Shown: positions 7,658 through 16,721 of the stretch, piece after piece | Layout of the letters: every line of letters begins with the position of its first letter | How positions within the stretch are numbered: position 1 is the stretch's first letter | Source of the DNA: Streptomyces finlayi | Lineage (GTDB): Bacteria; Actinomycetota; Actinomycetes; Streptomycetales; Streptomycetaceae | Assembly (NCBI RefSeq): GCF_014216315.1 | Contig: NZ_CP045702.1 | Coordinates: forward strand, 4,588,001 to 4,652,000 | DNA: 64,000 bases | Direction of reading: 5' to 3' | The notes under the pieces: generated by a model | Told to the model about the DNA's origin: nothing | The model's input: only the letters and a program-made list of their open reading frames with translations | The model's database searches: none | Made by a program: the position numbers and the translations under genes

Positions 7658-10420
7658 ATGCCCGCCAACACAACCGCCTCTTCCGGTTCTTCCGATGCGA
7701 AGAAGCCAGGCAGGAAGAAGGGGCGACGCGCCCGTCTGCTCGTGATCGTCCTGGTGCTGGCGCTTGTCGCGGGTGTCGGCTATGGCGCGTTCTGGTCCGT
7801 CTCCACGGTGCGGGCCTCGTACCCGCAGACCACCGGTTCGATCGACCTCGACGCTCTCGACGCCGACGTCGACGTCCGACGCGACAGTTACGGAATCCCG
7901 CAGATCTACGCGGACTCCGACGCCGACCTCTTCCGCGCCCAGGGCTTCGTCCAGGCTCAGGACCGCTTCTGGGAGATGGACGTCCGCCGTCATATGACGT
8001 CCGGCCGGCTCTCCGAGATGTTCGGCTCCGGCCAGGTGGCGACCGACTCCTTCCTGCGCACCCTCGGCTGGCGCCAGGTCGCGCAGAAGGAGTACGACAC
8101 CGTCCTGGACGAGTCCACCAAGAAGAACCTCCGGTCGTACGCGGAGGGGGTGAACGCGTACCTCAAGGGCAAGGACGGCAAGGACCTGTCCGTCGAGTAC
8201 GCCGCCCTGGGGCTCACCAACGACTACAAGCCCGCCGAGTGGACCCCGGTCGACTCGGTCGCCTGGCTGAAGGCGATGGCCTGGGACCTGCGCGGCAACA
8301 TGCAGGACGAGATCGACCGCTCCCTGATGACCAGCAGGCTGAGCGCGAAGCAGATCAAGGAGCTGTACCCGGACTACCCGTACGAGAAGCACCAGCCGAT
8401 CGTCGGGCAGGGCGCGGTCTCCCCGGTCACCGGAGAGTTCGACCCGGCCGCCGTGCCCTCGGACGACATCGGCGCCGGTGCCGGTGCCGGTGCCGGGACC
8501 GCGGAGGGAGCGACGCAGGGCCTCGGTACCCAGCTCTCCTCCCTCGCCGACACCCTCGACGAGATCCCCGCGCTGCTCGGCCCGAACGGCAGCGGTATCG
8601 GATCGAACTCCTGGGTCGTCTCCGGCGACTACACGACCACGGGCAAGCCGCTGCTCGCCAACGACCCGCACCTGGCGCCGATGCTGCCCTCGCTCTGGTA
8701 CCAGATGGGTCTGCACTGCCGGACCGTCTCGGAGTCCTGCCGGTACGACACCGCCGGATACACGTTCTCCGGGATGCCCGGTGTGATCATCGGCCACAAC
8801 CAGGACATCGCCTGGGGGCTCACCAACCTCGGGGCCGACGTCACCGACCTCTTCCTGGAGAAGGTCTCGGACGACGGCTACCAGTACGACGGCAAGGTGA
8901 AGCCCTTCGTCACCCGCGAGGAGACCATCAAGGTCGCGGGCGGCAGGGACCGCCACATCACCGTCCGCGAGACCAACAACGGCCCCGTGGTCTCCGACCG
9001 CAGCAACGAGCTGGAGAAGGTGGGCCAGAAGGCCCCCGTCACCAACTCGGCCCCCGACCGCGCGGAGGGGTACGCGGTCGCCCTGAAGTGGACCGCCCTG
9101 GAACCGGGCAGGTCCATGGACGCAGTCTTCGAGATCAACCGCGCCAAGGACTTCAAGTCCTTCCGGGCGGCGGCCGAGCACTTCGAGGTCCCCTCGCAGA
9201 ACCTCGTCTACGCCGACACCAAGGGCCACATCGGCTACCAGGCCCCCGGCAGGATCCCGGTCCGCACAAAGGGTGACGGCACGCTGCCGAGCCCCGGCTG
9301 GACCTCGGAGTACGGCTGGGAGAAGAAGCCGGTCCCGTTCGACGAGCTGCCCTACGAGTACAACCCGAAGCGCGGCTACATCGTCACCGCCAACCAGGCC
9401 GTCATCGACGAGAAGTACCCCCACCTGCTCACCAAGGACTGGGGATACGGCGCCCGCAGCCAGCGGATCAACGACCTGATCGCGAAGAAGATCGACGGCG
9501 GCGAGAAGATCTCGACCGACGACATGCAGAAGATGCAGATGGACAACAGCAGTGCGATCGCCGCCCTGCTGGTGCCCAAGCTGATGAAGACCGGCGTCGC
9601 CGACCAGCACGTCCGTGAGGCGCAGAAGCTGCTGGAGGGCTGGGACTACACCCAGGAGTCCGACTCGGCGGCCGCCGCGTACTTCAACGCGGTGTGGCGC
9701 AACATCCTCAAGCTGGCGTTCGGCAACAAGCTCCCCAAGGAGCTGCGCGCGCAGGGCGACTGCCTCAACGTTCCGCCGGCGAAGAGCACCGGCCCGCTGG
9801 ACGAGCAGAAGCGACTCGTACGCGAGTGCGGGCAGCGTGACGCGGACTCGGCGCAGCCGGACGGCGGGGACCGCTGGTTCCAGATCGTCCAGAACATCGT
9901 GGATGACCAGGACAACGAGTGGTGGAAGGTGCCCGCCAAGGGCCGCGAAGAGGCGCTGGAGAGCCGCGACGACCTCTTCGGGCGTGCCATGGAGGACGCC
10001 CGCTGGGAGCTGACCGCCAAGCTCGGCAAGGACATGTCCACCTGGAGCTGGGGGCGCCTGCACCAGCTGACCCTGAAGAACCAGACCCTCGGTACCGAGG
10101 GCCCCGGCCCTCTCCAGCGGGCGCTCAACCGCGGCCCGTGGAACCTGAGCGGCGGCGAGGCCGCGGTCAACGCCACCGGCTGGAACGCGGCAGGCGGTTA
10201 CGAGGTCATCTGGGTGCCCTCGATGCGGATGATCGTGAACGTGGGGGACTGGGACAAGTCACGCTGGATCAACCTCACCGGCGCTTCCGGGCACGCGTTC
10301 AGCTCGCACTACACCGATCAGACGGACAAGTGGGCCGACGGTGAACTGCTGGACTGGTCCTTCGGTACCAATGCGGTGCAGCAGTCCACCGTCGACCACC
10401 TGACGCTCAAGAAGCCATGA
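7658..10420 (+). CDS. Penicillin acylase-family amidohydrolase (Ntn hydrolase)
   Basis: This is a 920-residue protein starting at the ATG at 7658, with AAGGA seven bases upstream. A basic stretch (KKPGRKKGRRAR) and a hydrophobic helix (residues 24-47) anchor or export it. The alpha region follows (DVRRDSYGIPQIYA, GFVQAQDRFWEMDVRR), then a spacer, then GSNSWVVSG. Ser316 in that motif is the expected N-terminal nucleophile of the beta chain after self-cleavage. The later blocks LANDPHL, GMPGVIIGHNQDIAWGLTN and TANQ also match the family. Members hydrolyse N-acyl side chains, including penicillins, acyl-homoserine lactones and cyclic lipopeptides. The true substrate here is unknown. Confidence 0.88.
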   Translation: MPANTTASSGSSDAKKPGRKKGRRARLLVIVLVLALVAGVGYGAFWSVSTVRASYPQTTGSIDLDALDADVDVRRDSYGIPQIYADSDADLFRAQGFVQAQDRFWEMDVRRHMTSGRLSEMFGSGQVATDSFLRTLGWRQVAQKEYDTVLDESTKKNLRSYAEGVNAYLKGKDGKDLSVEYAALGLTNDYKPAEWTPVDSVAWLKAMAWDLRGNMQDEIDRSLMTSRLSAKQIKELYPDYPYEKHQPIVGQGAVSPVTGEFDPAAVPSDDIGAGAGAGAGTAEGATQGLGTQLSSLADTLDEIPALLGPNGSGIGSNSWVVSGDYTTTGKPLLANDPHLAPMLPSLWYQMGLHCRTVSESCRYDTAGYTFSGMPGVIIGHNQDIAWGLTNLGADVTDLFLEKVSDDGYQYDGKVKPFVTREETIKVAGGRDRHITVRETNNGPVVSDRSNELEKVGQKAPVTNSAPDRAEGYAVALKWTALEPGRSMDAVFEINRAKDFKSFRAAAEHFEVPSQNLVYADTKGHIGYQAPGRIPVRTKGDGTLPSPGWTSEYGWEKKPVPFDELPYEYNPKRGYIVTANQAVIDEKYPHLLTKDWGYGARSQRINDLIAKKIDGGEKISTDDMQKMQMDNSSAIAALLVPKLMKTGVADQHVREAQKLLEGWDYTQESDSAAAAYFNAVWRNILKLAFGNKLPKELRAQGDCLNVPPAKSTGPLDEQKRLVRECGQRDADSAQPDGGDRWFQIVQNIVDDQDNEWWKVPAKGREEALESRDDLFGRAMEDARWELTAKLGKDMSTWSWGRLHQLTLKNQTLGTEGPGPLQRALNRGPWNLSGGEAAVNATGWNAAGGYEVIWVPSMRMIVNVGDWDKSRWINLTGASGHAFSSHYTDQTDKWADGELLDWSFGTNAVQQSTVDHLTLKKP

Positions 10421-10440
10421 GGCCCGGCCTCGGCGCCTCT

Positions 10441-10602
10441 AGGTCCTGTCTGGAGTTCCCCCGCGGCGTCGCGGCGTCCGGCACCGCCGCCTCCGGCGTT
10501 GTCGTCAGTCGCGAGGGCTCCGCCATCGCTCCCTCCTCCGCCTTGGATTCGACGGCACCGGACGCCGCTCCTTCTCCCGCGCTGGAACTCCAGACAGGAC
10601 CT
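10441..10602. mobile_element. 162-bp MITE, copy 1
   Basis: The 19-base perfect inverted ends read AGGTCCTGTCTGGAGTTCC at the left and its reverse complement at the right. The 162 bases are identical to those at 50668-50829. CTAG occurs at both outer edges (10439-10442 and 10601-10604), as expected for insertion into a CTAG target. The element is too short to encode a transposase, so it must be moved in trans. The right CTAG supplies the TAG stop codon of the neighbouring 5-FCL gene. Confidence 0.85.
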
Positions 10603-11191
10603 AGGTGAAACGCCGCGCTCCGGCCGGCGTCACCACGGCGTCCACGGGGTGGTCGTGCGGTTCCTCCGGGACCCGCGCGACCACCTCGTTCCCGTACAGC
10701 AGGACGACCAGCGCCGGCCGCGCGCCCGCCGCGGCCAACCGGGCGAGGACCCGGTCGTAACTGCCGCCCCCGCGCCCCAGCCGCATCCCGCGCCCGTCCA
10801 CCGCGAGACCGGGCAGCAGGACGGCGTCGGCGCCGAGGACGGCGCCGGGCCCCAGGCGTACGCCGTCCGGCTCACGCAGTCCGCGACCCGCCCGGGCGAG
10901 ATGCTCCGGTCCTTCGTACACCGCCCAGTCGAGGTCGTTGTCCGGGAGGAGCACCGGCAGCAGGACCCGGACGCCCCGCTCGCGCAACGTGTCGATCAGC
11001 GCGCGGGTCCCCGGCTCGCGCCCCACGGACACGTACGCGGCGACCGTTCGCGCGTCCGCCAGTTCCGGGAGCTCCAGTGCCGAGGACGCGAGGGCCGCGG
11101 CGGTCTCCTCAATGCTCTGCGAGGTCAGGAGGGCCCGGACGGCGAGCAATTCGCGTCGCAGGGACGCCTTTCCTGATGTTTCGTCATTCAA
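10601..11191 (-). CDS. 5-formyltetrahydrofolate cyclo-ligase
   Basis: This 196-residue cytosolic enzyme converts 5-formyl-THF with ATP to 5,10-methenyl-THF, which recycles a folate storage form. The family motifs are present: KASLRRELLAVR at the N-terminus (ATP contacts), VLLPVLLPDNDLDWAVYEG in the middle, and DAVLLPGLAVDGRGMRLGRGGGSYDRVLA near residue 135, the folate/phosphate loop. The start appears to be TTG (11191) with a weak ribosome-binding site, so a few residues are uncertain. The stop codon TAG lies inside the CTAG target at the MITE edge. The neighbouring divergent galU matches the conserved actinobacterial order. Confidence 0.88.
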   Translation of the reverse strand: MNDETSGKASLRRELLAVRALLTSQSIEETAAALASSALELPELADARTVAAYVSVGREPGTRALIDTLRERGVRVLLPVLLPDNDLDWAVYEGPEHLARAGRGLREPDGVRLGPGAVLGADAVLLPGLAVDGRGMRLGRGGGSYDRVLARLAAAGARPALVVLLYGNEVVARVPEEPHDHPVDAVVTPAGARRFT

Positions 11192-11285
11192 CGGGCGCTC
11201 ACACTATTCTCGTATGGGTATAAGTGAGTACAAAATTAACCGGACGCTCATCTTCCGCCCATCCTCACCGGTTAAGGTTCTGGGC

Positions 11286-12188
11286 ATGACTCAGTCGTTT
11301 CCCAGGATCAGCAAGGCCGTCATCCCGGCCGCAGGTCTCGGCACACGCTTCCTGCCGGCCACCAAGGCCACTCCCAAGGAGATGCTGCCGGTCGTCGACA
11401 AGCCCGCGATCCAGTATGTCGTCGAAGAGGCCGTCGCAGCCGGTCTCTCCGACGTGCTGATGATCACCGGCCGTAACAAGCGTCCCCTTGAGGACCACTT
11501 CGACCGGAATTACGAACTGGAGAACGCGCTCACCCGCAAGGGCGACGGCGAACGGCTCTCCAAGGTTCAGGAGTCCAGCGACCTGGCCACCATGCACTAC
11601 GTACGCCAGGGCGACCCGCGCGGCCTCGGCCACGCGGTCCTCTGCGCCGCGCCGCACGTCGGTGACCAGCCCTTCGCCGTGCTTCTCGGTGACGACCTGA
11701 TCGACCCGCGCGACCCGCTGCTCGCCCGGATGATCGACGTCCAGGAGCGTGAGGGCGGCAGCGTCATCGCTCTGATGGAGGTCGAGCCCTCGCAGGTCCA
11801 CATGTACGGCTGCGCGGCCGTGGAGCCCACCGCCGACGGGGACGTCGTGCGCATCACCGGCCTCGTGGAGAAGCCCGACCCGGCCGACGCACCCAGCAAC
11901 CTCGCCATCATCGGCCGGTACGTCCTGGACCCTGCCGTCTTCGGAATACTGCGTCAGACCGAGCCCGGCCGGGGCGGCGAGATCCAGCTCACGGACGCGC
12001 TGCAGCTCCTGGCGGAGGACGAGAAGGTCGGCGGTCCGGTGCACGGAGTCGTCTTCAAGGGCCGCCGCTATGACACCGGTGACCGGGGCGACTATCTGCG
12101 TGCCATTGTCAGACTCGCGTGCGAACGTGAAGACCTGGGACCGGACTTCCGGACCTGGCTGCGCAGATACGTCACCGAGGAGATGTAA
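11286..12188 (+). CDS. galU: UTP-glucose-1-phosphate uridylyltransferase
   Basis: This 300-residue enzyme makes UDP-glucose from UTP and glucose-1-phosphate, feeding cell-envelope glycans, trehalose and glycogen-related pathways. It starts at the ATG at 11286. The nucleotidyltransferase signature is AVIPAAGLGTRFLPATKATPKEMLP, followed by VDKPAIQYVVEEA, LGDDLIDP (metal site) and GLVEKPDPADAPSNLAIIGRY, and it ends at a typical length. The next gene, glp, starts four bases past its stop and takes its ribosome-binding site from the end of galU, so the two are cotranscribed. The gene is divergent from 5-FCL with about 95 bases between them. Confidence 0.95.
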   Translation: MTQSFPRISKAVIPAAGLGTRFLPATKATPKEMLPVVDKPAIQYVVEEAVAAGLSDVLMITGRNKRPLEDHFDRNYELENALTRKGDGERLSKVQESSDLATMHYVRQGDPRGLGHAVLCAAPHVGDQPFAVLLGDDLIDPRDPLLARMIDVQEREGGSVIALMEVEPSQVHMYGCAAVEPTADGDVVRITGLVEKPDPADAPSNLAIIGRYVLDPAVFGILRQTEPGRGGEIQLTDALQLLAEDEKVGGPVHGVVFKGRRYDTGDRGDYLRAIVRLACEREDLGPDFRTWLRRYVTEEM

Positions 12189-12192
12189 CCCC

Positions 12193-13503
12193 GTGAGCAG
12201 CACGATCTGGTCGGTGGACGAACACCTGGACGACATCCTGGGCTCGGTGAAGCCGCTCGAACCCATCGAGCTGCAACTGCCCGACGCCCAGGGCTGCGTC
12301 CTGGTCGAGGACGTCATGGTGGAGGTCGCGCTGCCGCCCTTCGACAACAGCTCGATGGACGGCTACGCGGTCCGGATCGCCGATGTCGAGGGTGCGAGCC
12401 AGGAGTTCCCCGCCGTCCTCACCGTCATCGGTGACATCGCGGCGGGCAGCGACGGACTGACCGGCGATCAGATCGTGGGCCCCGGGCAGGCGGCCCGCAT
12501 CATGACCGGTGCCCCGCTGCCCGAGGGCGCCGAAGCGGTGGTCCCGGTCGAGTGGACGGACGGCGGTACGGGCGAGGGCCCGGCATCCACCATGCGGGCC
12601 CACAGCGACGCGCCCGAGGGCGCGAGCGGTGAGGTCCGCGTCCACCGTTCCGTCGAGGCCCGCGCCCATGTCAGGGCCCGGGGCAGCGACGTCCAGCCCG
12701 GCGACCTGGCCCTGCGCGCCGGCTCGGTCGTAGGACCGCCGCAGATCGGACTGCTCGCCGCGATCGGCCGCGCGACGGTCAGGGTGCGCCCGCGCCCCCG
12801 TGTCGTCGTCCTGTCCACCGGCAGCGAACTGGTCCAGCCGGGCGAAGAGCTGACCGGCGGCCAGATCTACGACTCCAACAGCTTCGCGCTGACGGCCGCC
12901 GCCCGGGACGCGGGAGCCATCGCGTACCGGGTGGGCGCCGTCGCCGACGACGCCGGGACACTGCGGGCCACGATCGAGGACCAGCTGATCCGCGCCGACA
13001 TCGTCGTCACCACCGGTGGCGTCAGCGTCGGTGCGTACGACGTGGTCAAGGAGGCCCTGTCCTCGGTGGGCGACGAGGACGAGCCGGGCAGTGGCATCGA
13101 CTTCCGCAAGCTGGCCATGCAGCCGGGCAAGCCCCAGGGCTTCGGCTCGATCGGCCCCGACCACACCCCGCTGCTCGCGCTGCCGGGCAACCCGGTCTCC
13201 AGTTACGTCTCCTTCGAGCTGTTCGTCCGGCCCGCGATCCGTACGCTGATGGGTCTCGAGGACGTTCACCGGCCCACGGTGACCGCGACGCTCGCGATCG
13301 AGAAGGCGCTCGCCTCACCGGCCGGCAAACGCCAGTTCCTGCGCGGGACGTACGACGCCGAGGCGGGCACCGTCACCCCGGTCGGCGGTGCCGGATCGCA
13401 TCTGATCGCCGCGCTCGCCCAGGCCGACGCGCTGATCGTGCTGCCCGAGGACGTCACATCCGCCGAGCCCGGCACGACGACCCAGGTCATCCTGCTCCGC
13501 TGA
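12193..13503 (+). CDS. glp: Gephyrin-like molybdotransferase Glp (MoeA family)
   Basis: This 436-residue MoeA-type protein starts at a GTG at 12193. Domain order is typical: an N-terminal region with PPFDNSSMDGYAV, a middle MoeA domain (ARIMTGAPLPEGAEAVVPVE), the MPT-binding domain with STGSELVQPGE and VVTTGGVSVGAYDVV, then MQPGKPQGFG, LPGNPVSSYVSFELFVRP and a C-terminal beta domain. MoeA inserts molybdenum into molybdopterin. In actinobacteria the Glp form has also been shown to bind the membrane receptor GlpR and the divisome, and sepX/glpR lies four genes downstream here. Whether this copy still does molybdenum chemistry, divisome work or both cannot be settled from sequence. Confidence 0.87.
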   Translation: MSSTIWSVDEHLDDILGSVKPLEPIELQLPDAQGCVLVEDVMVEVALPPFDNSSMDGYAVRIADVEGASQEFPAVLTVIGDIAAGSDGLTGDQIVGPGQAARIMTGAPLPEGAEAVVPVEWTDGGTGEGPASTMRAHSDAPEGASGEVRVHRSVEARAHVRARGSDVQPGDLALRAGSVVGPPQIGLLAAIGRATVRVRPRPRVVVLSTGSELVQPGEELTGGQIYDSNSFALTAAARDAGAIAYRVGAVADDAGTLRATIEDQLIRADIVVTTGGVSVGAYDVVKEALSSVGDEDEPGSGIDFRKLAMQPGKPQGFGSIGPDHTPLLALPGNPVSSYVSFELFVRPAIRTLMGLEDVHRPTVTATLAIEKALASPAGKRQFLRGTYDAEAGTVTPVGGAGSHLIAALAQADALIVLPEDVTSAEPGTTTQVILLR

Positions 13504-13570
13504 CTTCCGCCCGGTGGCTGTACGGTATCTGCCGCTGTGCCTTCCCGGGGGATACCCCCCGGACCCCCTT

Positions 13571-13588
13571 CCCGCACCACGGTGCGGG
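13571..13588. repeat. Hairpin in the glp-moaC gap
   Basis: CCCGCAC, a CACG loop and GTGCGGG form a seven-pair hairpin about 40 bases ahead of moaC, next to a GGGGGATACCCCCC stretch. It could attenuate or partly terminate read-through from glp. There is no T-run. Confidence 0.4.
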
Positions 13589-13628
13589 CCGAGCGGGCAA
13601 CCGGCGCCCTACCGCTAGGCGGAGTTCA

Positions 13629-14129
13629 GTGAGTACGCAGAACAGGCTGACGCACATCGACGAGGCGGGCGCCGCCCGGATGGTCGATGTGTCCGACAAG
13701 GACGTCACCACGCGCGTCGCCCGCGCCAGCGGCCGGGTCCTCGTCTCCCCACGCGTCATCGAACTGCTCAGAGGCGAGGGCGTGCCCAAGGGAGACGCGC
13801 TCGCCACGGCGCGGATCGCGGGAATCATGGGCGCCAAGCGCACCCCGGACCTGATCCCGCTCTGCCACCCGCTCGCCGTCTCGGGTGTCAACGTCGATCT
13901 GAGCATCGCGGACGACGCGGTGGAGATCACCGCCACGGTGAAGACCACCGACCGCACGGGCGTCGAGATGGAGGCCCTGACCGCCGTCTCGGTGGCCGCG
14001 CTCACGGTCATCGACATGGTCAAGGCGGTCGACAAGGCCGCAGTGATCACGGACGTCAGGGTCGAGGCCAAGTCGGGCGGCAAGTCCGGCGACTACCGGC
14101 GCCAGGCGCCGGAAGGAGCCGGGGAATGA
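13629..14129 (+). CDS. moaC: Cyclic pyranopterin monophosphate synthase
   Basis: This 166-residue protein starts at a GTG preceded by a GGAG site. MoaC acts with MoaA in the first step of molybdenum-cofactor synthesis, converting the cyclised GTP intermediate to cPMP. The family blocks are all visible: LTHIDEAGAARMVDVSDKDV, ATARIAGIMGAKRTPDLIPLCHPL with the conserved catalytic-region histidine, GVEMEALTAVSVAALTVIDMVKAVD and the C-terminal KSGGKSGDYRR. Length is standard. Its stop overlaps the mog start (ATGA), so the two are translationally coupled. Confidence 0.95.
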   Translation: MSTQNRLTHIDEAGAARMVDVSDKDVTTRVARASGRVLVSPRVIELLRGEGVPKGDALATARIAGIMGAKRTPDLIPLCHPLAVSGVNVDLSIADDAVEITATVKTTDRTGVEMEALTAVSVAALTVIDMVKAVDKAAVITDVRVEAKSGGKSGDYRRQAPEGAGE

Positions 14130-14653
14130 CCGGCTCCGGTACCGGTGGGGCAGCCAGCGCCCCGTACCGCGCACTCGTGGTCACCGCGTCGAACCGGGCG
14201 TCCGCCGGCGTCTACGCCGACAAGGGCGGCCCGCTCATCGCCGAGGCGCTCACCGGTCTCGGGTTCACCGTCGACGGACCGCAGGTCGTCCCGGACGGTG
14301 ACCCGGTGGAGGCCGCGCTCCGTGCCGGAGCGCAAGCCGGGTACGACGTGATCGTGACCACCGGCGGTACGGGCATCTCGCCCACCGACCGCACCCCCGA
14401 GGCCACCCGCCGCGTCCTCGACCACGAGATCCCCGGCATCCCCGAGGCGATCCGGGCCGAGGGCCGCGACAAGGTCCCCACGGCAGCGCTCTCCCGCGGT
14501 CTCGCGGGCGTCGCGGACCGCACGCTCATCGTGAACCTGCCGGGCTCCACCGGTGGCGTACGCGACGGACTCGCGGTCCTCGGCCGACTCCTGGTGCACG
14601 CCGTCGACCAGCTCCGCGGTGGCGACCACCCCCGACCGGGGAGCGCGAGCTGA
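14126..14653 (+). CDS. mog: MogA/MoaB-type molybdopterin adenylyltransferase
   Basis: This 175-residue protein starts at the ATG that overlaps the moaC stop. It has a single MoCF-binding fold: LVVTASNRASAGVYADKGGP, GYDVIVTTGGTGISPTDRTPEATR, and LPGSTGGVRDGLAVLGRLLVHAVDQL. The TTGGTG and SPTDRTPEA motifs bind the terminal phosphate of molybdopterin. The enzyme activates molybdopterin with ATP before molybdenum insertion by MoeA-type proteins such as the upstream glp. It is cytosolic. MogA and MoaB are hard to separate by eye, so the symbol is approximate. Confidence 0.88.
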   Translation: MTGSGTGGAASAPYRALVVTASNRASAGVYADKGGPLIAEALTGLGFTVDGPQVVPDGDPVEAALRAGAQAGYDVIVTTGGTGISPTDRTPEATRRVLDHEIPGIPEAIRAEGRDKVPTAALSRGLAGVADRTLIVNLPGSTGGVRDGLAVLGRLLVHAVDQLRGGDHPRPGSAS

Positions 14654-14670
14654 ACGTTCCGACCTGGCCG

Positions 14671-15291
14671 GTGACGCTTCGCGACGGCGAGATCGTCCTG
14701 CGCCCCATAAAACTGCGTGACCAGCGCGAATGGCGTGAGATCAACCGCCGCAACCGCGACTGGCTGCGGCCCTGGGAGGCGACCGTGCCGCCGCCCGCGC
14801 CGGGCGGACCGATGGCGCAGCGCCCTACGTACCGTCAGATGATCCGTCATCTGCGCACAGAGGCGAACGCCGGCCGGATGCTGCCCTTCGCTATCGAGTA
14901 CGAGGGCAGGCTCGTCGGGCAGTTGACGGTCGCCGGGATCACCTGGGGCTCGATGTGTTCCGGTCACGTCGGCTACTGGGTCGACCAGGGGGTGGCGGGC
15001 CGGGGTGTCATGCCGACCGCGGTCGCGCTCGCCGTCGATCACTGTTTCCGTACGGTCGGGCTGCACCGCATCGAGGTGTGCATTCGCCCGGAGAACGCGC
15101 CGAGCCGCAGAGTCGTGGGAAAACTCGGATTCCGCGAGGAAGGGCTTCGTCCACGTTATCTCCACATCGACGGTGCGTGGCGGGACCATCTGATCTACGC
15201 GCTCACCGCGGACGAGGTCCCCGAGGGGCTGCTGCGGCGCTGGCACCAGTCGAGACCCGGCACCCCGCACCCGCCCCGCGAAATGAAATAA
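14671..15291 (+). CDS. GNAT N-acetyltransferase, RimJ/RimL-like
   Basis: A GNAT-fold protein of about 206 residues begins TLRDGEIVLRPIKLRDQREW, the usual RimJ/RimL first strand, and contains GYWVDQGVAGRGVMPTAVALAVDH with the acetyl-CoA pyrophosphate loop and HRIEVCIRPENAPSRRVVGKLGF. Members acetylate protein N-termini or small amines. The GTG at 14671 has no clear ribosome-binding site. A CTG at 14650 overlapping the mog stop has GGGGAG seven bases upstream and would add NVPTWPV, so the real start may be there. The mycobacterial counterpart sits at the same place, between moeA-type genes and the GlpR receptor gene. Confidence 0.82.
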   Translation: MTLRDGEIVLRPIKLRDQREWREINRRNRDWLRPWEATVPPPAPGGPMAQRPTYRQMIRHLRTEANAGRMLPFAIEYEGRLVGQLTVAGITWGSMCSGHVGYWVDQGVAGRGVMPTAVALAVDHCFRTVGLHRIEVCIRPENAPSRRVVGKLGFREEGLRPRYLHIDGAWRDHLIYALTADEVPEGLLRRWHQSRPGTPHPPREMK

Positions 15292-15448
15292 GTGTTCGAA
15301 ATTGATCGCTGTCTGACCGCTAACGAACGTGCAAACGTCGACTGTTGATCCGAACAATCACAAAAAAAGTCCGTGATATCAGCTAGATCGTGCGACACAC
15401 CGGGCCAATTGGCGGATGCCTCCGCACAAACCCCTCTACGGTGTGAGC

Positions 15449-16636
15449 GTGAGCAGCAGCGGCCTCATCTACGCAGTCATCGTCGGGGCCTGGGCCGCCT
15501 ACTTGGTGCCGATGTGGCTTCGCCGGCAGGACGAGCTCAACGAAGCACGTCCGACAGAACGCTTCAGCACCGCCATCCGGCTGCTGTCCGGACGGGCGGC
15601 CATGGAGCGCCGTTATGCCAAGGAGCTGGAGGAGCGCGCCGCCGAGGAGGCGACACCCGACGTCGACCCGGACGCGGCCACGGACCGACTGGGTTCCGCG
15701 GACGTCCGGGCCTTTGCCGCGCCTCCGGCGCACACCGAGGCCCGGATGCACGACCCGGCGCACGCTCCGGACCGGGCGCCTGGCCGTCCGGTCCATGAGC
15801 ACCAGGCGCCCGATTCCACGTATAGGGAGCGCCGGGAGGCGCAGGGGCGCCCGGGGCAGGAGCGGTCCGCTCCCACCAGACGCCCGCGCACGTCCAGCGC
15901 GGATGCCGAGCGGGCCCGGCGGGCCCAGCGCTCGCAGCTCCTGGCCCGCCGTCGTCGTACCACCGTCGTCCTCTTCCTGGCCTTCACCCTCGGCGCGGTC
16001 GTCGCGGCGGTCGGCGGACTCGGCTTCCTGTGGGCCCCGGCCGTGCCGGCCGTGCTCCTGAGCACGTACATCGTGCATCTGCGCGCCAAGGAGCGGCACC
16101 GGTTCGCGTTCACGATGGACCGGCGCCGGGCGGAGATGGCCGCCCAGCGGCTGCGCGAGAACCGCCCCCGCAGGCACCAGTCCACGACGACGGCTCCCAC
16201 CGAGCCCGACGAGGAGCCCGAAGCGCGCCACCCCCAGCCGGAACCCGCGCCCACCGTCTCCCCGCAGGAGGCCGGCCGCCGCGCCCTCGTCGAGCAGACG
16301 GACCACGCGGAATGGGTCGACCAGCAGCGCGAGCGCGGCCGGGTCCAGGGCGACAGCTGGGAGCCGGTCCCGGTTCCCCTCCCCACGTACGTCACCGCCC
16401 CGGTCGCCCCGCGCGCCTCGGGCGGCGTCGAGGTCAACGACCCGGAGACGTGGAGTGCGGCACGCTCCAGCACGGCGGAACCCACCCAGACGGGCACCTC
16501 GCACCCCGTCGCGCCCCCGGCGGACCCGGCGCCACGCCAGCGCGGCAACCCGTCCCGCCGCAACCGCGAGCGTGGCCGTACCCCGCTGTTCGACCAGTAC
16601 GACGAGGACGACCGCCCCCGCGCTGCCAACGAGTGA
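15449..16636 (+). CDS. sepX: Divisome membrane protein SepX / GlpR
   Basis: This 395-residue protein has an N-terminal transmembrane helix (LIYAVIVGAWAAYLVPMWL), a conserved short block RRQDELNEARPTERFSTAIRLL, a long hydrophilic region, two further hydrophobic segments around residues 171-210 (FLAFTLGAVVAAVGGLGFLW and an adjacent one) and a Pro/Glu-rich cytoplasmic tail. This is the architecture of streptomycete SepX, which stabilises FtsZ cross-wall septation, and of the corynebacterial Glp receptor GlpR. A start at 15449 gives MSSSGLIYAV; a GTG six bases earlier is also possible. The upstream glp in the same cluster encodes the cytoplasmic partner. A 150-base gap ahead of it suggests its own promoter. 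Confidence 0.88.
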   Translation: MSSSGLIYAVIVGAWAAYLVPMWLRRQDELNEARPTERFSTAIRLLSGRAAMERRYAKELEERAAEEATPDVDPDAATDRLGSADVRAFAAPPAHTEARMHDPAHAPDRAPGRPVHEHQAPDSTYRERREAQGRPGQERSAPTRRPRTSSADAERARRAQRSQLLARRRRTTVVLFLAFTLGAVVAAVGGLGFLWAPAVPAVLLSTYIVHLRAKERHRFAFTMDRRRAEMAAQRLRENRPRRHQSTTTAPTEPDEEPEARHPQPEPAPTVSPQEAGRRALVEQTDHAEWVDQQRERGRVQGDSWEPVPVPLPTYVTAPVAPRASGGVEVNDPETWSAARSSTAEPTQTGTSHPVAPPADPAPRQRGNPSRRNRERGRTPLFDQYDEDDRPRAANE

Positions 16637-16721
16637 GACGCCCGGAACGCCGACTCGCTGACCAGCGGGGAACGGATTTCCAAGCACCCCTGTGGGGATG
16701 CTAAAGTTTCACTCGTTGCAA

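Noticed and set aside
7607..10063. An 818-codon open frame on the reverse strand across the penicillin-acylase gene
   Set aside because: It is a GC-bias shadow of the forward gene. It has no family motifs, while the forward frame has a ribosome-binding site and a full Ntn-hydrolase pattern.
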